DNA from: Lachnospiraceae bacterium
Lineage (GTDB): Bacteria > Bacillota > Clostridia > Lachnospirales > Lachnospiraceae
DNA: 64,000 nucleotides
Reading direction: 5' to 3'
NCBI GenBank assembly: GCA_022799355.1
Contig: JAAWOG010000004.1
Span: 1-64,000 of the forward strand
In this document: positions 24,465 through 33,894 of the stretch, piece by piece
Position numbering within the stretch: position 1 is the stretch's first letter
How the letters are laid out: the number at the start of each line of letters is the position of its first letter
The notes under the pieces: model-generated
Seen by the model: the letters and a program-made list of their open reading frames with translations, nothing else
Databases searched by the model: none
What the model was told of the DNA's origin: nothing
Program-made: the position numbers and the translations under genes

Positions 24465-26141
24465 TCACACTTCCATGATGATCGGCAGGATCATCGGCCT
24501 GCGCTTTGTCCTTTTCCAGATAAAATCCGCAAGCTCATCCCGGATACTGCCTTTCAGTTTCCCCCAGTCCAGAATATTTCTCTCAAGGCACCTTTCCACC
24601 GTAAGCTGTACCGACGCCCTCGCTTCATCCAGCAGTTCATCCGCCTCTCTCACATACACAAAGCCTCTCGATATAATATCCGGTCCTGCCGCAAGCTCTC
24701 CCGACGCCTGATCCAGCGCCAGTACGACAATGATAATACCGTTTTCGGCAAGATGCTGTCTGTCGCGGAGCACTACGTTCCCCACATCTCCGACGCCAAG
24801 ACCGTCCACCATAATATCGCCCACCGGCACTTTTCCCGATACCACGGCGTTCTCCATATCCAGTTCCAGCACATCACCGCAGGAAAGAATAAAAATCCTC
24901 TCCTTCGGAATACCAAGCGCCTCCGCCAGCTTTGCGTTGGCTTTCAAATGCTTGTACTCACCATGCACCGGTATCGCAAACTTCGGCTGTACCAGGTTAT
25001 AAATCAGTTTGATCTCCTCCTGACAGGCATGTCCCGAAACATGGGGCGCGTCCTGGAAGATCACATCCGCTCCCTTTACAAGCAGATCGTTGATCACCTT
25101 TGTCACGGCCTTCTCATTGCCCGGGATCGGATGAGACGAAAAAATCACCGTATCATTCGGACCAATGGATATCTTTTTATGGTTGTTGCCCGCCATACGG
25201 CTCAGCGCCGCCATACTCTCCCCCTGGCTTCCGGTGGCAATGATCACCGTCTTATCCTCCGGGTAATCCTTAAGCTGCTCTATCTCAATCAGTGTATTTT
25301 CCGGTATATGCAGGCAGTCCAGCTTGGTCGCCGTCTCTATGATATTGACCATGCTGCGGCCTTCCACCACTACTTTTCTGCCAAACTTGCAGGCCGAATT
25401 GATGATCTGCTGCACCCTGTCCACATTGGAGGCAAAGGTCGCTATGATAAGCCTTGAATTTTTATGCTCCTCAAAAATCTGGTCAAAGGTAGTCCCCAGC
25501 GTCTTCTCCGACGGCGTAAATCCGGGACGCTCCGCATTTGTGGAGTCGCTCATCAGCGCCAGCACGCCCTTTTTCCCCAGTTCTGCAAACCGCTGCAGGT
25601 CAATGGCATCCCCGAACACAGGGGTATAGTCCACTTTAAAGTCCCCTGTATGCACGACGATACCCGCCGGCGAATAAATTGCCAGCGCAGCCGCATCCAC
25701 AATACTGTGATTGGTCTTGATAAATTCAATCCTGAAATCATCCAGCGTGATCATCTGCCCAAACTTCACCACACGCTGCCTTATATGGCCGCTCAGCCCA
25801 TGCTCTTCTAATTTTCTGTCAATGATCCCCATCGTCAGCCTTGTCGCATAGATCGGCGCCACCAGTTCTTTCAGCACATAGGGCAATGCGCCGATATGGT
25901 CCTCATGCCCGTGAGTAATCACAAACCCTTTTACCTTGTCCGCATTTTCCTTTAAATAAGTGATATCAGGTATCACAAGGTCGATACCCAGCATGTCGTC
26001 ATCCGGAAACGACAATCCGCAGTCCACCACAATAATACTGTCTCCGTATTCAAAGGCAGTAATATTCATACCAATCTCATCCAGCCCTCCTAACGGAATA
26101 ATCTTCAGCCTGGATGCTGTTTTCAATTTTTCTTTCTTCAA
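24465..26141 (-). CDS. rnj: Ribonuclease J
   Basis: This 558-residue metallo-beta-lactamase/beta-CASP ribonuclease has the zinc motif THGHEDH (H77, H79, D81, H82), a Ser/Asn-rich SDSTNAERPGFTPSE segment, and beta-CASP motifs including GSQGE, SSHPIPGNE and PVHGEYKHL. It combines 5'-3' exonuclease and endonuclease activity in mRNA turnover and rRNA maturation. The C-terminal domain (about 450-558) is normal. It ends 51 nt before the YlbF gene and probably shares its transcript. Confidence 0.94.
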   Translation of the reverse strand: MKKEKLKTASRLKIIPLGGLDEIGMNITAFEYGDSIIVVDCGLSFPDDDMLGIDLVIPDITYLKENADKVKGFVITHGHEDHIGALPYVLKELVAPIYATRLTMGIIDRKLEEHGLSGHIRQRVVKFGQMITLDDFRIEFIKTNHSIVDAAALAIYSPAGIVVHTGDFKVDYTPVFGDAIDLQRFAELGKKGVLALMSDSTNAERPGFTPSEKTLGTTFDQIFEEHKNSRLIIATFASNVDRVQQIINSACKFGRKVVVEGRSMVNIIETATKLDCLHIPENTLIEIEQLKDYPEDKTVIIATGSQGESMAALSRMAGNNHKKISIGPNDTVIFSSHPIPGNEKAVTKVINDLLVKGADVIFQDAPHVSGHACQEEIKLIYNLVQPKFAIPVHGEYKHLKANAKLAEALGIPKERIFILSCGDVLELDMENAVVSGKVPVGDIMVDGLGVGDVGNVVLRDRQHLAENGIIIVVLALDQASGELAAGPDIISRGFVYVREADELLDEARASVQLTVERCLERNILDWGKLKGSIRDELADFIWKRTKRRPMILPIIMEV

Positions 26142-26177
26142 TCAATTTCCCTCCGTATTACTTACCGGAAGAGAAGA

Positions 26178-26444
26178 CTACTCATCATCTGACACAAATG
26201 TCACATCTTCCATCAACGTCTCAAAGACGGCTGCCACCGCATCCATTTCCTCCTCATCGGATACAATCTCGTACACCCCGTCTTTATCCTCCGGCTTTGA
26301 CAAATCTTTCAAAATCAGGGCGTCTCCATCCCCGTCTTCCATATCAGTTACTAAAATATAATCCGTTCCGCCGATCCTCGTCTGTTCCAGAACATAAAAC
26401 TCCACTTTCTCTTTCCCGTCTATCATAAACGCAATTTTTTCCAT
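26178..26444 (-). CDS. DUF1292 family protein
   Basis: This 88-residue acidic protein has the DUF1292 pattern (VEFYVLEQTRIGGTDYILVTD, then an acidic hinge and DEEEMDAVAAVFETL). Its homologue in Bacillus (yrzB) has the same place after ruvX. The function is unknown. Confidence 0.85.
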   Translation of the reverse strand: MEKIAFMIDGKEKVEFYVLEQTRIGGTDYILVTDMEDGDGDALILKDLSKPEDKDGVYEIVSDEEEMDAVAAVFETLMEDVTFVSDDE

Positions 26445-26477
26445 ATCTGTTTCCTTCCGCCGGGCAAAATCCCGCTC

Positions 26478-26936
26478 TTATTCCTCACTCCGGAGCTGAT
26501 CTTTCCCGGAGCCTGCCATCCCTCTGTAATCCAGATATCCCTGTAATATAAGAACAGCGGCAATCTTGTCCACATATTCTTTCCGGTGTTCCCTGCGCAC
26601 GTTCGCCTCGATCAGTGTTTTTTCCGCTGCCACGGTAGTCAGCCGCTCATCCCAGAGCGTGACCGGCAGTCCCGTCCGCCTCTCCAGCATCCCCTTAAAC
26701 TCCGCCGAAAGCCGGGCGCGCTCTCCCTCATCCGCATTCATATGCTTCGGATTGCCCAGCACGATCTCCGACACCTCATATTCTTCTATCAGTGTCTCGA
26801 TCTGCGCCAGCGTCTGCCTGAGTTTATTTTCTCCCTTCCGATGAATCGTAGTGATCCCCTGCGCCGTAATCAGAAGTGGATCGCTGATCGCGACGCCTAC
26901 CGTTTTAGAGCCGAAGTCCAAACCCATTATCCGCAT
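26478..26936 (-). CDS. ruvX: RuvX/YqgF RNase H-like nuclease
   Basis: This 152-residue RNase H-fold protein begins [16 protein letters not shown] (D7 in the first motif), with NPKHMN and [12 protein letters not shown] in the following motifs. YqgF proteins act in 16S rRNA 5' maturation and are also annotated as Holliday-junction resolvases. It lies 12 nt downstream of ireB. Confidence 0.93.
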   Translation of the reverse strand: MRIMGLDFGSKTVGVAISDPLLITAQGITTIHRKGENKLRQTLAQIETLIEEYEVSEIVLGNPKHMNADEGERARLSAEFKGMLERRTGLPVTLWDERLTTVAAEKTLIEANVRREHRKEYVDKIAAVLILQGYLDYRGMAGSGKDQLRSEE

Positions 26937-26948
26937 AAACTTCCTCCG

Positions 26949-27212
26949 TTATTTCCATCTGTTGCTTCTGATATACTGTTCCAGAAGTTCTTCCACCAGC
27001 TCGTCCCTCTCCACCTTCATAATCAGGCTCCGCGCCCCCTGGTGGTTTGTGATATATGTGGGATCTCCCGACATGATATAACCTACGATCTGATTCACCG
27101 GATTATAGCCTTTTTCCGTCAAAGCGTGGTATACCGTATCCAAAATGATCTTTGTGCCGTTTTCGGCTTCCGCTTCCACCTGAAAAAACCTTGTATTCCC
27201 AAAATCTTCCAT
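26949..27212 (-). CDS. ireB: IreB-family regulatory phosphoprotein
   Basis: This 87-residue protein of the IreB (DUF965, YrzL) family has [27 protein letters not shown] and NHQGARSLI. In enterococci IreB is a substrate of the Ser/Thr kinase IreK and affects cephalosporin tolerance; a Thr-rich phosphosite equivalent is not obvious in the N-terminus here. It is the first gene of the ireB-ruvX-DUF1292 block. Confidence 0.9.
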   Translation of the reverse strand: MEDFGNTRFFQVEAEAENGTKIILDTVYHALTEKGYNPVNQIVGYIMSGDPTYITNHQGARSLIMKVERDELVEELLEQYIRSNRWK

Positions 27213-27313
27213 ATTCCGTACCCTTTATCCTGCTCTTGTCCTCTGGTATACTTTTTAAAGAATGCGCATTTACGCTCTCTCCACATTTTACCTTAAACAG
27301 CCTGTAAAATCAA

Positions 27314-28783
27314 CTATACAAACCATAATAAATTATCGGATTGCCTGTTGCCGGACAATGTATCATCCTCCAAAAATCCTGTCAGCTTCCCACGGCATAC
27401 TTTCCCGGAAAGATTTTCCGAAGTCTTCTTTACCGCCCTGATATACTCTCCGGTATAACCGACCTGGCAGGGAATGCCGTTTATCTCCCTTCCCTCCTCA
27501 AAAAGCACCTCGACCTCTCTCCCTATGTAGTCTTTTCTGAATTTTTTTGAACATCTTTCGGCAAGCGCAATAAGCGCTTCACTCCTTGCCTTTTTTACCG
27601 CCTCCGGGATCTGGTCCGTCCTGCCGGCAGCCACCGTCCCCTCCCGCCTGGAATACTGAAAAACATGCATCTCATAAAAGTTTATGCTCTCTAAAAATTG
27701 TTTTGTCTGCGCAAACTCCTCTTCGCTCTCCCCCGGAAAACCGACGATTATATCGGTTGTAACCGCAGGATTCCCAAACGCCCTCCGAAGAAGCTCCGTT
27801 TTTTCCAAGTATTCCCCGGTAGTATAATGTCTATTCATCCGTAGCAGGGTTTCATCACATCCGCTCTGCAGGGAAAGATGAAAATGGCGGCACAGTTTTC
27901 CGATCTCCTTTAATCCTGCCGTAAATTCCGGTGTAATGATCCTCGGCTCCAGAGAGCCCAGCCGGATACGCGAAAGTCCTTCCAGATAATCCAGTTCCCT
28001 CAAAAGCTCCAACAGCCTCCCGCAGGGAAATGGCTCTCCCTTCGCCGGATTTTTTCCGTGATCGAAATCCAGCCCATAGGAACTGATATGGATACCCGTC
28101 AGCACAATCTCCCGAAAGCCTTTCCGGATAAGTCCTCTGACTTCCTCTATAATATCCCCCTGACGCCTGCTCCTGACTCTTCCCCTCGCATAAGGTATGA
28201 TGCAGTAAGAACAGAATTGGTTGCATCCATCCTGAATTTTAATATAGGCACGGGTATGTTCTGCCGTATCCCCAAGCCGCATTTCCTCATATTCCGTTTC
28301 TTTATTGATATCGATTACCGTTTTTCCGCCAAGCGTCTTGCCTGCCTCCTCTGCGCTTCGATCAGACTTTTTATCCGCCCCGTATACATCCCCGCCGATT
28401 TCCCTGTCCGCTTTTTCTCCCTTATCTGCCTCTTCTCTGCTTCCCAGATACTCTTCCAGAATCTCAGCGATATCTTTCTTGCGGTTGTTGCCGACCACCA
28501 GGTCCACCGCCGCATCCGCCAGAACCTGCTGCGTGGCAGTCTGGACATAACAGCCTGCCGCCACCACCACGGCATCGGGATTCCTCTTTTTTGCCTGATG
28601 CAGCATCTGCCGGCTCTTCCTGTCCGCTATATTGGTGACGGAACAGGTATTGATAATATAAATATCCGCCTTTTCATCAAATGGCACAATCTCAAACCCT
28701 TTTTCCTCCAGTTTTTGCCCAATGACGTCCAGTTCATAAGAATTGACCTTGCATCCAAGGTTGTGTAATGCCACGCTTTTCAT
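27314..28783 (-). CDS. mtaB: tRNA t6A37 methylthiotransferase MtaB
   Basis: This 489-residue radical-SAM enzyme has an N-terminal methylthiotransferase domain with three cysteines (LGCKVNSYE, INTCSVTN, AAGCYVQ), the radical-SAM triad in CNQFCSYC, and a C-terminal TRAM domain. It converts t6A37 to ms2t6A37 in tRNAs reading ANN codons. Compared with Bacillus YqeV it carries a longer, highly charged linker (roughly residues 115-175) between the first two domains. In B. subtilis this gene ends the dnaK operon; here it is separated from rsmE by iscS, thiI and the HPr-like gene. Confidence 0.93.
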   Translation of the reverse strand: MKSVALHNLGCKVNSYELDVIGQKLEEKGFEIVPFDEKADIYIINTCSVTNIADRKSRQMLHQAKKRNPDAVVVAAGCYVQTATQQVLADAAVDLVVGNNRKKDIAEILEEYLGSREEADKGEKADREIGGDVYGADKKSDRSAEEAGKTLGGKTVIDINKETEYEEMRLGDTAEHTRAYIKIQDGCNQFCSYCIIPYARGRVRSRRQGDIIEEVRGLIRKGFREIVLTGIHISSYGLDFDHGKNPAKGEPFPCGRLLELLRELDYLEGLSRIRLGSLEPRIITPEFTAGLKEIGKLCRHFHLSLQSGCDETLLRMNRHYTTGEYLEKTELLRRAFGNPAVTTDIIVGFPGESEEEFAQTKQFLESINFYEMHVFQYSRREGTVAAGRTDQIPEAVKKARSEALIALAERCSKKFRKDYIGREVEVLFEEGREINGIPCQVGYTGEYIRAVKKTSENLSGKVCRGKLTGFLEDDTLSGNRQSDNLLWFV

Positions 28784-28819
28784 AAGAGATTATTCCTTCA
28801 TTTTTGTAATATTTTAGCC

Positions 28820-28848
28820 TTGACTTTTCCGCTCTCTCCAAGTAGACT
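28820..28848 (+). promoter_or_regulatory. Probable promoter of the second HPr-like gene
   Basis: TTGACT (28820-28825) and TAGACT (28843-28848) are separated by 17 nt. A leader of about 125 nt follows and contains an imperfect inverted repeat (28872-28880 and 28941-28949, one mismatch) ending shortly before the ribosome-binding site. Confidence 0.5.
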
Positions 28849-28979
28849 AAGGGAACAAGAACATAGAATAAGCAAGTGCCAGGGCAAAGCTCAAAACAAA
28901 TAACAGATGCATCACGGCTGAAAGTTGTTTTACCTGACACGGTACTTGCGTAACTCTGAATAAGAAGGAGGAATTACAT

Positions 28980-29210
28980 ATGAAAACAGTAAAAATTTCT
29001 TTAAATTCTATCGACAAAGTAAAATCCTTCGTAAACGAGATTACGAAATTTGAAAACGAGTTCGATTTAGTATCAGGCCGTTATGTTATCGACGCAAAAT
29101 CGATCATGGGTATTTTCTCTCTTGACCTGTCCAAACCGATCGATTTGAACATTCACGCCGAAAAAGAAATGGATGAGATCATGAATGTTTTACAGCCTTA
29201 TCTGATCTAA
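28980..29210 (+). CDS. HPr-like protein lacking His15
   Basis: This is a 76-residue protein with a clear HPr fold pattern. The Ser46 region is well kept (DAKSIMGIFSLDLSKPIDLNIHAE), but the GLHARPA loop with the phosphorylatable histidine is replaced by NSIDKVKS. It could be a target of HPr kinase or a structural HPr mimic but not a phosphocarrier. The start has AAGGAGG 7-8 nt upstream. It is monocistronic, with its own terminator, and is convergent with thiI. Confidence 0.75.
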   Translation: MKTVKISLNSIDKVKSFVNEITKFENEFDLVSGRYVIDAKSIMGIFSLDLSKPIDLNIHAEKEMDEIMNVLQPYLI

Positions 29211-29284
29211 AGGCATTCCCTTTATTGGGTATCTTTCTATGAAATGCATATCCGATATTTCGTACATACCGTTCAAAACTTCGG

Positions 29285-29314
29285 GACCGGAAGCCTGTGC
29301 TTCCGGTCTTTACT
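29285..29314 (+). terminator. Terminator of the HPr-like gene
   Basis: A perfect 9-bp stem (29285-29293 / 29300-29308) with a 6-nt loop is followed by a T-rich stretch on the plus strand. Confidence 0.75.
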
Positions 29315-29321
29315 TTCCCTT

Positions 29322-30515
29322 TTATCTGTCGGCTTTCACCACGATCACTTCCCGCGTATCCAGCGCCGTCCGTACAAGTTCATCTATCCGCTCCGCCAGA
29401 TGTGTCTCATGTTTTTTAATAATGGACAGGCTTGGCTTTGTCACAGGATGTTTTGCCACAAATATCGTACAGCAATCCTCATAGGGCAGCACCGAGGTCT
29501 CATATGTGTTGATCTTTTCCGCAATCTCCACAATATCCAGCTTATCAAAGGCGATCAGCGGCCGGTATACTGGCAGGGTACAGACCTCATTTGTCACAAG
29601 TAAAGATGCCGTCGTCTGGGAGGCCACCTGGCCGATGGATTCCCCTGTGATCAGCCCCAGCGCGCCGCTCTCTTTTGCCAGATGCTCCGCGATCCGCATC
29701 ATATAGCGGCGCATAATGATCGTCAGCTCATCGTGAGGACACTTGTCATAAATATACATCTGGATATCCGTAAAGTTAATCACATGCAGGCGTATCTCCC
29801 CCGCATATTTTGATACCTCCCTCGCAAGATCCACCACCTTCTGTTTTGCCCGTTCACTGGTATACGGCGGCGCATGAAAATATACGGCTTCGATCTTCAC
29901 ACCCCGTTTCGCGATCATATATCCCGCCACCGGAGAATCGATGCCGCCGGAAAGCAGCAGCATCGCTTTCCCCGCAGTGCCCACCGGCATACCGCCGGGC
30001 CCCGGGATCACGATCGAATACACATAAATATGTTCCCTGATCTCCACATGGAGCATCACATCCGGCTTATGCACGTCCACCTGCATTTCCGGGAACGCCC
30101 CAAGCAGCACCTCCCCCAGATCACAATTGATCTCCATGGAGGACTTCGGGTAGTTCTTTCTTGCCCGCCGCGCATTCACCTTAAATGTCAGATGCTTGTC
30201 CGGGTATGCCTCGTCCATATACGTTACGATTTTTTCTCCCAGTTTCTCAAATCCCTCATCCTCCAACTGGATCATCGGGCAGATATGGGAAAGTCCGAAT
30301 ACCCTCTTTAAATTTTCTACCACTTCATCATAGTCATAGGTTTCCGATATCACATCCGCATAGATGCGTCCCTGTTCTTTCCTGACCGAAAATTCACCCT
30401 CACAGCGGCGCAGCGCATATCTGATCTGCTCCACCAGGGCATCCTCAAACAAGTAGCGGTTTCGGCCTTTGACGCCAATCTCTGCGTATTTCAATAAAAA
30501 TGCTTTAAATTCCAT
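29322..30515 (-). CDS. thiI: tRNA uridine 4-sulfurtransferase ThiI
   Basis: This 397-residue protein has a ferredoxin-like/THUMP N-terminal part (about 1-170) and a PP-loop adenylation domain with SGGIDSP (189-195). The C-terminal rhodanese domain of E. coli ThiI is absent, as is usual in Firmicutes. It makes 4-thiouridine 8 in tRNA using persulfide from a cysteine desulfurase, whose gene lies just upstream. Confidence 0.93.
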   Translation of the reverse strand: MEFKAFLLKYAEIGVKGRNRYLFEDALVEQIRYALRRCEGEFSVRKEQGRIYADVISETYDYDEVVENLKRVFGLSHICPMIQLEDEGFEKLGEKIVTYMDEAYPDKHLTFKVNARRARKNYPKSSMEINCDLGEVLLGAFPEMQVDVHKPDVMLHVEIREHIYVYSIVIPGPGGMPVGTAGKAMLLLSGGIDSPVAGYMIAKRGVKIEAVYFHAPPYTSERAKQKVVDLAREVSKYAGEIRLHVINFTDIQMYIYDKCPHDELTIIMRRYMMRIAEHLAKESGALGLITGESIGQVASQTTASLLVTNEVCTLPVYRPLIAFDKLDIVEIAEKINTYETSVLPYEDCCTIFVAKHPVTKPSLSIIKKHETHLAERIDELVRTALDTREVIVVKADR

Positions 30516-30570
30516 ATTGTTCCTTTCTCCGGATGCCCGGACGGAATCATCCGGGCCTTTTATAGTTCAA

Positions 30571-31731
30571 TCAGTGTCTGGAATATCTTCTCAGCAGAGG
30601 CACAATCTCATGCAGTGTGTGCAAAGTATACACTATCTCCTCCTCAGTTGTAAAGAGGGAAAGGCTGAAACGGAGCGTGGATTCCAGCAGGGAGCGCTCT
30701 ACGCCGATCGCTTTCAGCGTTTCCGAGGGACGGGGATGTTTTGCAGCACAGGCGCTTCCTGCCGAAACACATATTCCCTTATCTTCCAGTGCGTGTAAAA
30801 GCACTTCGCTTCGGACACCGCGGAAAGATATGCTTGCCACATGAGGCGCTCCCTCTCTGCCGGGACAGCCGTTTATCTGAATATTTTTCATATCTGAAAC
30901 GCCCTCTGTCAGCTTTTCGCGCAGGCTGTACATCCGCTCCGTATCCTCATCCAGATTTTCATATATTTTCTGGCTTGCCAGTCCGAGCCCTGCTATACCG
31001 GGCACATTCTCCGTGCCGGAACGTATTCCCCTCTGCTGGCCGCCGCCGAATACAATAGGATGAAGTTTTACCTTCTCCCCCACATATAAAAACCCGATGC
31101 CCTTCGGGCCATGAATCTTGTGCCCGCTCACCGTGAGCAGGTCGATATACATCTTCTTCGGAAAAATACGGAACTTTCCGAAGCCCTGCACCGCATCCAC
31201 ATGGAACAGTGTTCTCGGATTCATCCTTTTGATCAGCGCTCCGATCTCCGCAACAGGCTGTACCGCCCCGATCTCATTGTTGGTATGCATCACGGATACA
31301 AGAATCGTATCCTGGCGAATACTCTTTTGCAGATCCTCCGGTCTGATCCTCCCCGTATTGTCCACCGGGAGATATGTCACCCTGAATCCCTGCTGTTCCA
31401 GATATTCCATAGTTTTGAGCACTGCCGGATGTTCTATACGGGTGGTAATCAGATGGGAACCGCCGCGCCTGTTTGCCATAGCCGCACCGATCAGCGCCAG
31501 ATTATCCGCCTCCGTACCGCCGGATGTAAAAATAATCTCTTTTTCATTTACTTTCAGCAGTTTTGCTATCTGCTCTTTTGCCCGTTTCACATACAGTTCC
31601 GCCTGTACGCCTTTAAAATGCATACTGGAAGGATTTCCGTAATCTTCCAGCATAATCTTCGTCATAAGTTCCGCCACTTCCGGGAAGACGCGGGTTGTCG
31701 CCGAATTATCCAGATATACTTCCATGTTCAT
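30571..31731 (-). CDS. Cysteine desulfurase (NifS/IscS family)
   Basis: This is a 386-residue PLP enzyme with the Schiff-base lysine K205 in SGHKIHGPKG and the persulfide cysteine C328 in SAGSACAAK. The class I-type loop is present. It is paired with thiI (55-nt gap), which points to sulfur delivery for tRNA thiolation. Two ATG codons, at 31731 and two codons later, are both possible; GGAG is 5 nt from the first. Confidence 0.92.
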   Translation of the reverse strand: MNMEVYLDNSATTRVFPEVAELMTKIMLEDYGNPSSMHFKGVQAELYVKRAKEQIAKLLKVNEKEIIFTSGGTEADNLALIGAAMANRRGGSHLITTRIEHPAVLKTMEYLEQQGFRVTYLPVDNTGRIRPEDLQKSIRQDTILVSVMHTNNEIGAVQPVAEIGALIKRMNPRTLFHVDAVQGFGKFRIFPKKMYIDLLTVSGHKIHGPKGIGFLYVGEKVKLHPIVFGGGQQRGIRSGTENVPGIAGLGLASQKIYENLDEDTERMYSLREKLTEGVSDMKNIQINGCPGREGAPHVASISFRGVRSEVLLHALEDKGICVSAGSACAAKHPRPSETLKAIGVERSLLESTLRFSLSLFTTEEEIVYTLHTLHEIVPLLRRYSRH

Positions 31732-31896
31732 TCGTTCTCCTGTTTCCTGTCTGTATATTATTTTATGTATATACGGAAAAAAGGTACGCCTTTTTTCGAG
31801 TTTATTTTACACAACCCGCAAAATCATGCAGGCCCGAACTCTCAATGTGCTATCTAGTACTGCATTGCGAAAATAACGGTGAAAATCCGTCCCTAG

Positions 31897-32667
31897 TCAC
31901 AAATTCCCCTTGTCCCTCTCCTCCGCCATTTGCTCAAGCCGATACATCAGCCAGGAAAGCACCGTAATCGCCGCCGTCTCCGTCCGCAGTATCCGCCTGC
32001 CCAGCGTAACCGGTATAACACCTTCCCTTTTTGCCTCCTCGATCTCCTCCGCCTCAAAGCCGCCCTCCGGCCCGATGAAAACAGCGATTCTCTGTCCCGG
32101 CTCTGCCGTATCCAGGATTCTTTTTGTCTCAAACATGTTTTCCGCCTGCTCATAAGGGATCAGCTTTACATCCATATCCGCAGCATAGCGTAAAGCCTCC
32201 GAAAACCGCATCACCTCGTGCACACGGGGAATAATCCTTCTGCCGCTCTGTTTTGCCGCCGCCTCCGAAATGCCCTGCCATCTTGACACCCTGCTTTTTT
32301 GTTTTTTCTCATCCAGCTTTACAACGCAGCGCCTGCACGCCACCGGCACGACTTCAAAGCATCCCAGTTCCACCGCCTTCTGCAGGATCAGTTCCATCTT
32401 ATCACCCTTGGGCAGCCCCTGAAACAGGAATATTTTCGCAGGCAGTTCCGTATCCTCCTCTTCCACAGACAAAACGCGGCAAATAATGCCCTCTTCCTCG
32501 AGCCTTACTATTTCACACAGATATTTTTTTCCCTCCGCCTCACTGACGGCCGCTATCTTTTCTCCCGCACGCATACGGAGCACATTTTTGATATGATTGA
32601 CATCCGATCCTGTCATAACGATCTGCCCGCCCTGCACATCGGATGGTTCTATAAAAAATTGGTACAT
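31897..32667 (-). CDS. rsmE: 16S rRNA m3U1498 methyltransferase RsmE
   Basis: A 256-residue SPOUT methyltransferase has an N-terminal PUA-like domain (VMTGSDVNHIKNVLRMRAGEKI) and a C-terminal knot with FIGPEGGFEAEEIEEA and LGRRILRTETAAI. It methylates U1498 in 16S rRNA. The gene follows prmA after 4 nt, as in Bacillus. Confidence 0.93.
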   Translation of the reverse strand: MYQFFIEPSDVQGGQIVMTGSDVNHIKNVLRMRAGEKIAAVSEAEGKKYLCEIVRLEEEGIICRVLSVEEEDTELPAKIFLFQGLPKGDKMELILQKAVELGCFEVVPVACRRCVVKLDEKKQKSRVSRWQGISEAAAKQSGRRIIPRVHEVMRFSEALRYAADMDVKLIPYEQAENMFETKRILDTAEPGQRIAVFIGPEGGFEAEEIEEAKREGVIPVTLGRRILRTETAAITVLSWLMYRLEQMAEERDKGNL

Positions 32668-32671
32668 CTTG

Positions 32672-33709
32672 TTAACCCTTTTTTGCCGTGACGCTCACCC
32701 ATTCGCCCTGGTATGTTACTTCCAGCACCTGAAGTCCTGCCTTTTCCACCGCTTCCCTGACACACATCTCCTTATCGTCAATAATGCCGGATGTAATATA
32801 GATACCGCCGGGCTTTAGCTGATTCACTATGACCGGTGTCAGCGGCACCAGCACATCCGCCAGTATGTTGGCCACAACGATATCATAACAGCCATAGCCC
32901 ACTTTATCCTGCACATCCTTCTCCGTGATAATATTGCCGATAATCAGCTCAAACAACGCCGGGGAAATATGGTTCGCTTCCAGATTTTCCTCCACCGCCG
33001 GCACCGCGCAGGGATCAAGATCCGTCCCCACTACCTTTTTTCCGCCATACATCAGCGCCAGGATACCCAAAATACCACTGCCTGTCCCCACATCCAGCAA
33101 TACCGTCTCCTCCGTCAGATATTTCCTGATCTGACGGATACAAAGCTGCGTCGTCTCGTGCATACCTGTCCCGAAAGCGGTCCCCGGATCGATATGCAGA
33201 ATTTTCCTGTTATTATCTTCCGGCTTTACCTCCTCCCAGGACGGAATCACCAGAAGGTCATCTATATAAAACTGGTGGAAATACTGTTTCCAGTTGTTGA
33301 TCCAGTCGATATCCTCGGTCTCATCTACCGTCACTTCTCCCTCGCCGATATCCATAAACTCCCGCAGGCTTTCCAGTTCTTCTTTCACACGGCAGAGGAG
33401 CTTCTCTTCTTCCACATAAATCCTCTCCGCCCCGTCGTCGGATACCACCGCCTGTTCCGCCGCCTCCGTCCGCGGAAGCAGCAGCCTTCCGTCCTCTGTC
33501 TCCTCCACAAAAAAACTGAGGTACGCAATGCCGTCATCCTCTTCTCCCGCCAGCATAATATCCACAAACATCTGCTCTTTTTCCAGTGCTGTCAACGGTA
33601 CTTTATCCTCGATCTGAGCCCCTTCCAGCCCAATATCATAAAGGGTGCTGATAATGATATCTTCCGCCTCCGTTATCGTTTTTATCTTAAATTTCTTCCA
33701 TTTCATCAT
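32672..33709 (-). CDS. prmA: Ribosomal protein L11 methyltransferase PrmA
   Basis: This 345-residue enzyme has an N-terminal substrate-recognition domain enlarged by an acidic insertion (about 45-110) and a Rossmann methyltransferase domain with DPGTAFGTGMHETT and LDVGTGSGILGILAL. It trimethylates L11. Length is about 30 residues above the usual 310. It heads the prmA-rsmE pair, which in Bacillus follows dnaJ directly. Confidence 0.93.
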   Translation of the reverse strand: MMKWKKFKIKTITEAEDIIISTLYDIGLEGAQIEDKVPLTALEKEQMFVDIMLAGEEDDGIAYLSFFVEETEDGRLLLPRTEAAEQAVVSDDGAERIYVEEEKLLCRVKEELESLREFMDIGEGEVTVDETEDIDWINNWKQYFHQFYIDDLLVIPSWEEVKPEDNNRKILHIDPGTAFGTGMHETTQLCIRQIRKYLTEETVLLDVGTGSGILGILALMYGGKKVVGTDLDPCAVPAVEENLEANHISPALFELIIGNIITEKDVQDKVGYGCYDIVVANILADVLVPLTPVIVNQLKPGGIYITSGIIDDKEMCVREAVEKAGLQVLEVTYQGEWVSVTAKKG

Positions 33710-33846
33710 AAGCCTCCATTTCGGTTTCGCAGAGTTCCTCCTACAAAATTATCCGCAGATACCTTCGCCTGTATAGAATATCATATATCCCCCTTAAAAA
33801 GAAGCCGCCTGCTAAAATTGTCATGAAAATTTTTCATTTTTCCCTC

Positions 33847-33894
33847 TTGACACTCTTGTTGTATTATTGTATTATTCACTTAATACAGTAATAC
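33847..33894 (+). promoter_or_regulatory. Promoter and operator of the GntR-ABC operon
   Basis: The promoter is TTGACA (33847-33852), 17 nt, TATTAT (33870-33875). An inverted repeat of 14-nt arms with a single mismatch, GTATTATTGTATTA (33861-33874) and TAATACAGTAATAC (33881-33894), covers the -10 box, a typical position for autorepression by a GntR/YtrA-type protein. A third copy of the half-site (TGTATTAC, 33913-33920) and a 7-bp inverted repeat TATCAGT/ACTGATA (33927-33946) lie downstream. The rest of the 302-nt gap between prmA and this operon (33710-34011) holds no gene. Confidence 0.7.
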
